This document shows, piece after piece, positions 15,694-28,900 of a DNA stretch of 64,000 bases (positions are counted from its first letter, which is position 1; every line of letters starts with the position of its first letter). The notes under the pieces are model-generated. The model searched no databases. It had not been told where the DNA came from and saw only the letters and a program-made list of their open reading frames with translations. Both the position numbers and the translations under genes were made by a program. This stretch comes from Margaritifera margaritifera. Lineage: Eukaryota > Mollusca > Bivalvia > Unionida > Margaritiferidae. The stretch is taken from assembly GCA_029931535.1 (NCBI GenBank), contig JAQPZY010001686.1, positions 10,674,501 to 10,738,500 of the forward strand, read 5' to 3'.

Positions 15694-18600
15694 TATATAT
15701 ATATAGTGATGATAGCAGCTTTCAAAAACATTCGTTTAAAAAAAACATATAAAAAACAAAGGGAAAATTACTACACAATACAAATCTCGCATACAATTTA
15801 TTGGTGGGAATATCATGTTATGAAAAAAGGAAAAAAATAGAACGAAGACACCAATATTTTGTTAAACAACCTTTTGGCGTGCCTTTCGTCACCCTGACGT
15901 CTTTTCTAGATAAAGTTTCGTCCTGATGGACCAAGTTTAATATGTGTTTTGCCTTCTCTTCAAAAAGGTAAAAGTTGACGATGTGAATGAGGAGCCAAAA
16001 GGTGTTGGTATCTACGGAGGTGGGATTGTCCCAGAAAACAGCCCTGAAGGCACTGTAATAGGTGATCTTTTCACAGAGGACTCGGAAAACTATCAAACAT
16101 ATCAGTATACATTTTGGAATGCTGCCTATGGGTAAAATCTAGTTCCAAAGCAAATTATTTTGTGCAAATTAGTCCTTCAAAGAATAATATGTTATAAAGG
16201 GTTGGAGAAAAATGTCAACTTTGCTCACAGATGAACTTCTAATAAGTAATGTTACAACCATTATGCCGTATAGCGAGTTATTTTAGCGGTAGAGAAATTT
16301 TAGCGAAATAGCGGTCTTATTTTGAGAATGCAAAAATAAATCCCGTCGAAATTTATTATTCGCAGAAACTAATATCTCCAAAATTGTATAATTGCGTTAA
16401 ATTTGCGGTGAAAAAATGCCACTAAACAATCACCCATATTGATCACCAGGAATGTTTATATTCTCTGTTTTCAGCATTCGTCGTATCCGAAGTAAATATA
16501 TATTTTTCCCAAATAGTAAAGTGGCTTTATGACTATTAAGCAGAATTCATGTATCGCTGTAAAGGTCAAAGAGTATTCTTGTTTCAAATTCTACTCAAAT
16601 TAACACCATCCTACCTTTTTCTCATCAGTAATGGAACTGATTAGCGAGTCAATTAAGTTACATAACGTTATTGCATGATTTGTTCTTCATGACTGTTCCC
16701 TTGATGAAAGAATACAGTAAGTCATTTTGACCTGTCCTCATTAGAATGTTGTGCACTCAAGAGTAATTCAGCGTACGCTAGAGGTAGAAAATTTATTGGT
16801 TGTCTCCGCTAAAATAAAACTTTACTATATCTGCTAGCGCTATTATATAAAGCGCTGAAAATTAAACCCATCTTTTTCACACAAAATTGCAAAATTTTAC
16901 GTCTGCAAAAATAACACATATTTAAGTCACTCATTCTAATTTATTTTGTATTTAATTGATCCCAAACGAATGCTTTTTTAAACTGAAGGGTTTATGACAT
17001 ATGATTTTGACATCACTGTGTACTTTTAGTTACTATTGTAATTACTTTGAAAACTCTGGCTTTTTACATCATATATCTCACAAAAGCAAATCTGCATGTT
17101 TTCCATCATTCCTATTACATTCATATCTTAGGTTTTTATTCATTTAGTTGGACAAAGAATAGACATTAGAATAAAACGTTCTAATCTGTGCACTGAAGAA
17201 AACATTTTTGTTTTTTTTAAAGTGCAATATAGTTATTTTATTCAGATGCACGTACAATTTTCAGGTTCCATTACATAATTGTCATGCAGAACGTCATGAA
17301 CTATTTTAAATACCTTCTTCCGTTTCTTTCAGTGATTAAATTTTGCTTTATTCTAGGGTATTTTTAAGGTAAGGTACTTCTTCATATTTCAATCAAGAAT
17401 ATGTATTTTGAGACAAAAAGGCATCATATTTTAGTGAAAATCGTTGTTTAAGGAACCTTTATATCTATGCCTATTTTTAAAAATCATCATAAGGATAGGC
17501 CTATGGTCGATAATTGTGTTTTAGAACGTTAACTCACTCAAATTGCTTTCTTGATGCTTTAGTAATTTAATGTATTGCACATGTTTGTGTTCCTCTTTTC
17601 GTGTCTTTCCGAATAGGATTGTGTTTTAACATGAATAATCTGTTATTTTCAGACTGAATTTAAAAACAACCACTGAAGGCCTTGTGTTTGCCTTTGGCCT
17701 CGATGGTCGGACTCTTAAAGTCGGACCGAATTTTAAGATGATTAATCATGAAGTATCAGACACAATAACACTGCAACTACAATCCACAGATTCTGGCACG
17801 CCGCCATTAAGTGCCAACGGGACTATACACATCCGTGTGCTCGATGTAAACGAGCCAGCCTCGGATATTCTGCTCAACAACGTATTGGTATGTCGGTTTA
17901 ATTTCAACATTTTAAGCTATTTAAAAACCGATTGCAGGATGCAAGAAAATAAATAATAAATAAAAAAATCACAAATAAATACAGTTCCGATTCAGGACAA
18001 GGATTAGTCGTTTTCTACATGCATGTGCTATCTCTTGACATAAACCTACTAGATCACTTACATTTTGGTGAATTCTGTTAACAAGAATGTTTTTATTTGT
18101 TTTTACTGTCTCTCTGGGAGTTGATCAGAATCAATTAATATATGACACGAAGATGATCATGACGAATGCTATACCAAATACATAGTTACATTTGCCCCCA
18201 CCCCCACCCCCTCCCAAATAAATAAACAACAACAACAAAACTTATTACCTTGTCTCAAAGTGTACCATAGTGATAGCACGGATAATTTAATCATGCTGTG
18301 ATTGTGTGTCATACGACTTTACACCATTTAATACTTTCCTCCACATGACAAGTTCAAAAAATATCTTATTCTTTACCCCTTTTCTATCAAGGTCGAAGAA
18401 AACAGTAGAGAGGGAACCGTTGTTGGAATACTGTCCGTTGTAGATGAAGATGTGAATCAAAGCCACACTTGCGAATTACTAAATTTGAATGATGTGCCAT
18501 TCAAGGTAGTATACTATTTAGATGAACTGTTATCACATAGTGCTTTTACTCTGTCGTGATACACACTTCTATGAAAGTGAATTTTGACCCAATGGCCACT

Positions 18601-21600
18601 GAACGGTTTTTGACACGCTCTAAATATTGTTGCATAAATTGTATTAATTTTTTTTTCGTTAAGTTCAGGTAATTTAGTCAATTTCTATTATTGTATATCT
18701 AATTTTAAAGCGATTTAAATATCTGATCAGGAATACATGTATTTTCTTCAGGTATGATAATATTTGAGATGCGCATTAGTTTTAAAAAGAAGCGAGGTAC
18801 ACAAGCTTGTAATGAATCATTGTTTACATGAATAAGATCGATATAGACACCTAAGGTGGCATTGAAACCGCGGTATAAACTATGATCAAACTACATTTTG
18901 TGCATGTTTCATCCTGTTCCTATGTACCAAATCGTTCGTATTACATCTGTATATTTGTTGTCAACAGATTGTGAATTCCACAACAATTGTTGTTGCAAGG
19001 CCAGCTCTGGACTTTGAAAAGCAACGAATATATATATTGCAGGTAAATAAAAGCAGTTTGATAAAGTGTCGATCATAAAGATAATATTAAAAAGTACCTT
19101 TTCAATTTTCTATCCATTGAAATATATCTGATAATTTACTGAATCAGTTTAATGGCTCAAAGTAATGATTAACGATATGATGTCAGCAGTAGAGGATGTC
19201 ACTTTAGGGCATAACGGACCCCATGTTAAATAGGGTCAAAAGATTATAGAGCCAAACGGGAAAATAACATGAGCACGCCATGTTGAAAGGTATGTTTGGT
19301 AACAGTGTTGCTTGACGTGACAGTCTGTACTCGATCGGAAATACCATATTACATCATAGGTGTATCATGTGTGGTGAGTCTGTCTGTTTGTAACACTGTA
19401 GCATGTTAGATGTATTTTGTAGGAAATGTGAGTTTGTATGCCCTCTAAATGAAATGTTGTAGGGGAGTCCTGTGTTAAATAGGGTCAAAACTTTACGGGA
19501 ACAAACGGGAAATCAACGTTTTGAAAGGTATGTTTTTCAACAGTGTAACAGGAGGCGATGGTCTGTTCTCTAACTGAAATGCCGTATTAGGACATCAAAG
19601 GGGAGGATGCAAAATAATTTCAGCTGGTTTAAAGGCACTCGCAAGAAAAATGAAAAAAAAAAGTTTTGGCCTGCGTTTGATTATTAGCAATGCTTTCTAG
19701 AAACATCCCACCCCTTTTTTGCGACAGTCTTACTGCATTGTGAAATCTCCATTAAAAATACTTAGAAGCGATATGATAGAACACAACATGGGATAAACAT
19801 TTAGGATATTTTTAATTTTCATTATTAATTTAATTTTGTTTGTAGGTTAGCTGCAGAGATAATGTGGATAAAGCTGTGCCATTACGTCTCAGTCGCACGT
19901 TTACGGTCAACGTAACGAACGTGAATGAAGCGCCCTCTAATATTTCTTTGAGCAGTCATATTATAGCAGAAAACAATCTTGTCGGACAAGTGGTCGGTGA
20001 AATCAAGGTTACTGATCCAGACAGTGAAAAGGTATTGCTTGCATATTACCGTAAGAATAATATTCCAGGAAGATGTATGCACCAAGGGAAATTAAGTTTT
20101 CTATTAAATGATTTATTTACTTGATGGTATTCCAGTCAAAAGTTTATTGACAAGCAGAATTGAAGCTGTGAAAAGCAAATTTCATGTCACACTGAAACTT
20201 GATAACATTAAAACTTACCAAATAGAAGATAAAGTTTCCCCTCACCCAATTCTTTTTTTTTTTTTGTAACACCTATGGTCACCTATAGCTCTTCGATAAT
20301 TTTTTTATATTTTGAGAAGCTTGTATTTCTCGAATTGTTACAAGAATTATTTTTTGTGTTATAATATCACTTTAAACTATTGCAAACATCCATAGTAGAT
20401 GAGTTATGTTACATAACGCGTATTAAAATAACAAAAAGTTACATATATCAAAGCTTTGATAGCAATAATGAAAATAGTCCTTATAAGATGAAGCTATTCG
20501 CGGGTTATATATAGATAGACTGAACATTACAAACAAAATAATAACAAATGTTTCAAAGAATAATATTAAATACTGCGATATAGTGTGTAAATTGTATTTA
20601 ATCGCCGTTGAAAAAAGAGATGAAAGCACATGCACTTCGTCAGTTCAGCAGTGAAACGAATCAATTGATCCAAGACAGTTTGATGAAAGGCGCTGACTTC
20701 TACAACATAACAAGAGGAGCTAGAATTATGGGTGCTTGTTCAAATAAACATATCCTCCACCTTCAGTTGTGTTACCATATTCAATGAAATAAGACACAGT
20801 TAAACTAGAAAGTGTTGCTATAAGATATCTGCAATATTTTAAATAACGAACAACACAGTGCACATGGAAGATTAATAAGATCAAAACATTAAATAAAAAT
20901 ATTGTGAAATTATATTTCCATGTCTATAGGTTGTTGAACATTCCAATCTTTATTGGCTTACAGTAATCAATGTAACTGTTGGATAAAATTGAGATTGAAC
21001 GTTACTGTGTTCTTTTAAGTTTCTCATTATGTTCAGCTTCACCTAATGAAATTGTATCTAAACGAAAGGAGATATTTTTTTAAGATTGTGGTTAAATTCC
21101 AGCTTTTCGTGAAAATGTGGCATAAATGAGTATTTATAATCACAAGAGCTTTTTATTTTACGTTGACCCGCCATTCATATAATACATAAACCGGACAAGT
21201 AAGAAATTCCTAATAAAAGGACATTAAAATTTTTGTAAATTATATATAATCTGTTTTAATTTCAAGGTGGCATTATCAATAAAAGGGAATGGTTCATCGA
21301 TCTTCTCCATCAAAGGGGACTCAACATTGGTGGCACAGATAGAATTTGATTTTGAAAGGGAACAATCATATTATATAACAATAGAGGCTGTAGATAATGA
21401 TGGAGCTTCGACGATGGAAAACTTTCGGATAAAGGTAACGTTAATGTCGTGCAATCATGCTCCTTGTCGGGCCGAAATCAAGGTAGAGAGACATTGTCAC
21501 GCAGGAATATTGTCTCATGCTAGGTCGATGAAAAATTATTCCATTAGAAACAACTTGTGGCACTTGATGGAAGTGCTTTAGGATGATCCATTCGGGGTTG

Positions 21601-24600
21601 AACAAATCTCTTAAGGAGTATCACAATTACTTTTCTTTATGAACACCTAATTTGCTCATGAGTGGGACGTCTGCAAATACTATGAATAATAAATAGGATT
21701 CAGTCCAATAATAATTTCAGGTCACACGCGACAATGTGCAAATTTATTCTTGTCATAAAAGAAAGGATTTTTTTTTTGGTAAGAAACAATATAAATAAAT
21801 TAACTGCATAATAACCTTTCTTTAAAAAATATTTTGGAAAGTTAGGGATGACAAAGTTTTAAGTAATTTATATACTGAAGATTTATAATGACTATGAGAT
21901 TGAATAATTAAATATATCATGAATATTAAGCGTTTCGAATGATGGACACCACTGATCCTCGGAGTTTTCTACCTAAGATGTCCTGTAAAAGTGCTATGTA
22001 TCAGTTTACTTTGCTGGTCCTGTTTGTTTCTGGACTTTAAAAAAAAATACATTCAAGTGGTATCAACGGAAGATAGATTTAATACTTTTAAGAACTTGAA
22101 CATGATTGATGATCTTTAATTGACAGATTGATGATGTAAACGAGGCACCATTGAACATAACCCTGGACAGCACAAGTATTGCAGAAAATTCAGCGCCAGG
22201 GACTGTCATTGGTTCACTAAATACAGTGGATCCAGACAAACGACAACGATTCATCTACAGCCTCTCAGATTCAAATGTTACCAGCGGTAGGTCATCTCAG
22301 ATTGTATCGGTATTTCATCATAAGTAGTACGTTTATATTGCCAAGCCAATTTCACTGTAGGAATTCAGGTTCAATTTTATTCCCATACATAGGTGTGTGT
22401 ATTCCCGTCAGAACAAACACCTTTAAATAGCATCGCACATAGGCGTTGTATCACTTTTCTACACAAGAGATTATATGTGTATTAAATATGGTATACACCT
22501 TATCTTGTTCATGTAAAGGATAGCAGCAGACATAAAATGTCTTGTGGGTTTTGTATATTCTTGGAATAGTCACTTATTTTTCATTTTGTAGTAGTCAACA
22601 TGAAACATAAATAAACACTTCGCTGACTAAAATATCCAAAATTTATATTTTTGTTTTATAGTTGTCAGATTTTAAATGCCAGGTCTCTAAAATCCAGTTC
22701 ATCATGAGACTAGATTTTGTGCAAGACAGTTAAGGAGAGGCACATGTGAATATAATGATATGCATACGTTGTAGAACTTGTCTAGTCTATTCACATATAC
22801 AATACAAAACCTTTATTTTTATTTTATTACCTTCTTCAGGTTACATTGGCATCAGTGGCTATAAGCTCATCGTGGGTGAGAAATCACTCGACTATGAAAC
22901 CCTGGATAAACTACAAGTGTTTGTCAGCTCAGCAGACAATGGAATACCTCCAAAGACTACTCAGGCATTTTCCATCACTCATTTGCTCCCTGTTTTCTCT
23001 CTTAGACTGTGTTCCTATCTATAGTTGCACATAAAATATAGCTGAGACGAATTTCCAATAGATATAACAGGATTTTAAATTTCAAACAAATTGTTGGGAA
23101 GAATTTAATATCAAATATTTTTATTTCACGTTTTAGATATTTGAGAAAGTAAGTCATGTTACACTAGATTTTATATTAATAAATAATGAAGGTGTTTTCA
23201 TGTGATATATTTTTCTATGATCCTTAAATAATGCATGTGTTGCATTAACTTACAGTTGCGACCCTTTTTCTGTTTGCTGCCTTGCAAACGTTTGTTCACA
23301 CACTAATTCGCGGAATTTTCTTGGATGATACCCTCAAAAAAGATCGTATTATAAGGGGAGAAAGATAATACATATTTGCTTTTTAGACCAAGAGATGATA
23401 GAAGATTTATTTTTTCAGGTGTCAAGATTAAATCTAACAAAATAAACATATTTAGCATGTGAATATTTTGTAAAAGTTACAACAAAACTAATATTGAACA
23501 TGTTTTGTTTCTTTTTCAAAACAAAATTCAGGAAATATTGTTATGGATGATTGCTCGTGCATTTAACTTCCCATTAAAGAGTCCCGAGAAATAATTTAGA
23601 AAAACAGCTACATTGTTACTTTTAAGTTTCATTTTAAAATACTCAAATGTATTTTAGAAAATATATGAAGAAAAAAAATGTGGAAGAACTTTTTAAGGCA
23701 GTATATTACCTTAATTTCTACTCGACATAAAATCAAACTAAGCAGTGTACATTACAGGTCGGATTTCTTATCGAAATAATTGATGAAAACGAACCTCCAG
23801 AAGACATTATTGTCAGCTCCTTCAAGACCGTGCCAGAAAATACTGCAGTGCAAACAAGCATAGCAATAATCGAAGTCGATGATCCGGACAAAGGCCAAGA
23901 GCATTCATGTCTAATACTTCCAGCTGGCAGTGTATTCGGTGTTATAATGGATGAATCAAATCAGTTGAACCTCATCCTTTTGGAAGAGCTCGATTACGAA
24001 AGACAGGACATGATTATAATTGAGATTTCTTGCACTGATGGAGAATTTGACATAACAAAGGCATGTGGTTTCATTGAATCAATAAGTCCTTTATTTTATT
24101 AAAATCGTATCTCCCACAAAGAATGATAAGATTTGTCTTGATTTATTACAAAATAGATCTGAACTGCAGCTATTCTGCAGTGTTTACACGTTTATTATAT
24201 AAGTAGATTCATGAATCTAATTGTCATGAAAACATTCATGTTAAGTACCGGGCCCTGTATTCCCAAAACTTTCTGAGCACAAAACTCAGGCTCAGGTTCA
24301 AAGTCAGAAAACTTTCCTGTTCTGTAAGTATCATTAGCACTGTAAGTATCATTAGCACTGTAAGTATCATTAGCACTGAAGTTATACTTGTAGAAATTCT
24401 TAACTTCTGTCCATCAACTAGCAAGCCAGCTTTCAGTTACATAGATTTATTCCAAAAATCATATCTAATTTTGAGTTTGTGAGGTTGAACCTGACTTTCG
24501 TACTCAAAAGGTTTGAGAATACCGGGCCTGCTCTGCAATATATCTAGACAGATGTTAACTAAGTACGAGTATTCAAGCTTCAAAAATTGCACGTTATTGT

Positions 24601-25938
24601 TTCCACGCGACTTTAGAAAACGCAGCCAAACAATTAAACCTAAGAAACCTGTTATGGTACATAATTAATCTGTACTTCGAGAGGAAAATGAGTGACATTG
24701 TCTACAGATTCTATATTCACTTACAGCAACTATCAATAGACGTGGATAACGTAAATGAGCGACCTGAATCTATGCAGATAAGTGGGTCTGGAACGATTGT
24801 AGCTGATGCTGACATCGGTTATGTAATAGGAAATCTTTCAGTAGAGGATCCAGACAAAAGCCAAACACATTTGTATACGATTGCTGGACCATACTCAGAC
24901 TTAGTGCAGGTAAGTTTTTAATTGATATAAAAAAACAACAATTGATAGACGTCGACGCGAACATACTGGGGTAACAACAAAAAGGCTGCAATAATTTTAC
25001 AAATGCTTATAGGGAGAAAGATTACCAGGTGCCTTGGGGAAGTTACGGGCAATTTGGAATTCCACTCAGTCCTACACATAACGGTTACATGTGTATATGA
25101 AAAGGTGCCAATTCCGTGTAATATATGATTATATACCTTGCATTCTTGAGAAGAAACTCTGGTATTTTGTGCATTTAGCTAAAAGTTAATATCTACTTGG
25201 CAAGCGAGTACTTCCCGATTTTGTTCTGTCCTTTCTGAGGAAGATGACGAGTTGCCGAATGGGTAGGGGCCCCCCGTGCACGGAGCTAGGAAAGAAACTG
25301 ACGAAACTCGCGGCAGGGGCTCCATTCCTGTTTGGACGGATTACAATTTTCAAACCAGCTCGATTTTTATCGGTTTCATTCCACATAAGTCACTTTTATA
25401 TGATCATGGATTCTTACATGTATTGTGTTGGATCCAGGGATGACAGCCTTCCTCTTTGTTTGGTATACAGGTGTAAATTCAATAAAATATTTCATGTGTA
25501 TACCCTGCATTGTTGAATAGAAATTTATATGGTTTGTATATGTAGCTGAGATAAAATTCAGCGTTTGGCTTCCCGTGTTCTTTGAACTCTTGCTTCCGAC
25601 CTTTCACTATCCTGGTGGGTTGGGGGTGGGGTGGGTGAGCGAGGGCTGCGATTGTGCACAGTCGAGGGCGGGGGAGTGTGTATGTGTGTGGGGTGGGGTG
25701 GGGTGGGGTGTGTGTGCATAGTGCACGGTCTTATTGGTAGTTGCACTGGTGCTCGGAAACTTGTGGATATGCGCCAGATCACGCACCGTGGATTCAATTC
25801 TTGTTTGAAAAGAACCCAAACTATCTGATCTGTTTGATTATATTGATGTCTCTCTCTTTTTCTCTCTCTCTATCACTCTCTGTCTGTGTTTCTCTCTCTG
25901 TGTATATTTCCTTCTTTCTAAAATATACATTTACAGAA

Positions 25939-25995
<57 letters not shown>

Positions 25996-28900
25996 TGTGG
26001 AGACAGGGAGATAAATGGACCAAAAATTCAGGAACTGGCAATTACAAAGTCATATAACTGGCTTCTGAGTCCATGTATCCCTCCAAAACATTTTATAGTG
26101 ATTTTCCAGATGCAAACAATAATACGTAGTGATGTAAAACAACATATCAATGTGAAAGAAAGCAGCATGCCCATTCCGTTATAGGTGAAGCCAGAATACG
26201 GTTAATTCGTCTCATGGAATGGGTACTCCGACATAAGTCACATCCCTGCATCTTTTGCACGTTAATCTGTGATTTGATTGCATGTAAAACTAAAAATGTA
26301 TGAAAACCAGGAAGGTTTATGGTAAAAAATGCCAATATTATGGAAGAATCGTCCCTATAAATTCTGCGTGTACGGGTTGATACATGGAGCCTTGTATCTT
26401 CTCCTAAATCGTAATGGGTAGAATCAATGTATATTGTGGATATAGCTGGGGTTCCTCGTAGTTGTGCACAAAATACTTGTATAGTTGATTTATAAGAAGG
26501 AGCGGGGTTAGAGATTGTGGTGTGGAACGGAAGTAACGAGGAAGTAAGAAAATTGTGGGAATATTCCTTCGTATGCAGTAATGCGCATTTCTTGCAGCAA
26601 AACCTATTTGCGAACATAAACTGGGCTGGAAATTATTTTGGGCAATTTATCTTCAATTGATAATCTTGATAAATATGTATAATTTGTCGTTCATTGATGC
26701 TGCCAGTTTGTTTTTTTTTTGCTTTTACTTGCAGGTGAAAAATGAGACTTATTTAGTCTTGATTAAAACAATTCCAACAGATTTATTAAACAAACAAGAT
26801 CCAAGCATCGCATTCACAGTGACCGTTGCGGATAATGGTGACCCGACCTTAACTTATCAACAGAATTTCACATTGCCAATTATACTCATGGAAATTGCTG
26901 TCCACGAACTACCACATATAATTATTAGTAACAAAGAACTTTTTGTAGATACACCCATTGGAACAATTATCGGTGAGCTTTACCACAGAAATTTAACTCT
27001 CAAAGAAGACATAGTCTTTCTTATAACTAAGGACGAGCGAGGTTTGTTTGAAATAAAAAACAGGTCAATGTTAGTTTTAGCTAACTCTCTGATGGATGTC
27101 GAAGTTACCTCTGTGCAGGTGGAAATTACTGTGAAAAATGTTGAAACATTTGAAACCAACACAAAAGAAATTACTATATTATTAAAGAGATCTAATCTGT
27201 GTGAAAAAGATGGTAGAACATGCGATGAAAATGCTACATGCACGACATTGAACAGGGCACATGATCTGTGCGCATGTAATGCAGACTATGAAGGAGATGG
27301 CTTCATATGTAAGAAGATAGATGACTGCAAATTGTCACCTCAATTAGGAGTGAGTCGTCCAAAGGAAGGGATGTGCTTGAATGGTGGTGTATGCATAGAC
27401 GACATAAATAGTTTTGTTTGTCATTGTAACGAGGGATTTTCAGGTGAGAGATGTGAAATCGATAAAAACAAAGCTAATCGATGTAATCCAAATCCTTGTG
27501 ATAATCAAGCCGCCTGTATTCCTAACATTGATTCAGAGACGAGTAGTAATAACAATGACTTGAATAAGTTTAAATGCATATGTGGACCTGGATGGACCGG
27601 AAAAAGATGTTCTGCAAGCGTGGATGATTGTGTCCTTGGGTTGTGTACTAATGGTGGAACATGTGTGGATTCCCATCTTACATACTATTGTACATGCAAT
27701 CCTGGATATAAAGGTACCAGATGTCAGTACTTGGAGGGAACCTGTAAAGATTTGAAATGTAATGATACCCATGTATGTGTAGCAAAAGCTAACATAAGAG
27801 AAGATTTCTGTCTACTTGGAGACCAGTACGTTGTGAACTTAAAACTTCAAAAGCTAGCACACACTGATAAATCAGCCATTGAAGGAAGATTGGTGGATTT
27901 TGTCGAAAACAACGGTCGACTGGTAGGGAAACTATCAGGTAGCAGTCAGGGAAAAATAGTTAGCAGAGTAAGACGGGAAGCTGACGTATCTCCTGAGAGA
28001 AACACAAATGGAAGCATGGAAGTGTTTGTGCTTGATATAGTTGCGCTTGAAAACGCTTATGAGGTCCGATTTGTAGTATTGGATGCCGAGCAGGTGCCTT
28101 TCAGGAAAGAGGAAATCCTTCAGCTACTGGTAACAACATGTAGAGATATCAGTATGTATGTTTCAACCTTTTTTGATCTCCTTAGCAAGAGTTTAACGTA
28201 TTTTCGTTTCTCCTGTTTCTTTGTCAGCATGTTATTCTCTCTGATCACCATAACGTTTAGATCGAATTAACTAAATATAACAAGTACATTTTCTTCGCAG
28301 GTAGAAGTACTATGCTCACGATATACATTGTCGAGTCATTATTTTATTTCTGTTATTATACACCTTTATCTAGTTTCTGTTTATTTCATCTTAGGAATTA
28401 GTTAATTTCATCATGAAGAAATTTTTAGAACTGCTAATGAATTTTCATACTTTATGTTACAGTAAAGTAGCATTTATAAACAAGCAGAATACGTCGGCTT
28501 GCAAATTTTAAAACTTACAGATTCAGGTGATCTCAAGGAAGAAGTGTTTTGCCCTGCGATAGAAGATGCTTTAACTTCGAAACCACAAGTTGTGAGCAAT
28601 GACAACAGCTCTTTAATAGGAATTATCGTCGGTGCAATAGGTAAGTCTTTAGATAATTGGGGAATAGCCCCTGTCAAACATTAACGAGCAAAAAAAAAAA
28701 AAAAAAAAAAAAAAGAAAGAAAAAAAAATCGCATCATATTATCAATATAATCTCATTAGCATTATTATATTTGTTTGGTGATAATTTTATAAAATTAACA
28801 TATAGACACAAATCTCTACTCAGACATAATTTAACGCGAATATTGATCAAGATGTTTATTTTTCCGAAATTAAATAATTACTTGACAATGATCCTTGTAC

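Noticed and set aside
25741..26184. 147-codon frame with Ser-Leu and Arg-Glu repeats
   Set aside because: It runs through CT-rich and (GA)n tracts in an intron, and there is no domain.
26147..26617. 156-codon minus-strand frame inside cadherin intron 20
   Set aside because: No motif, promoter or related sequence; the length is compatible with chance.
28152..28270. Extension of the 26657-28270 frame past the exon 21 donor
   Set aside because: The GTATGT donor at 28152 and the phase of exon 22 show that the last residues are intronic; the first 26 residues before 26735 are likewise intronic.
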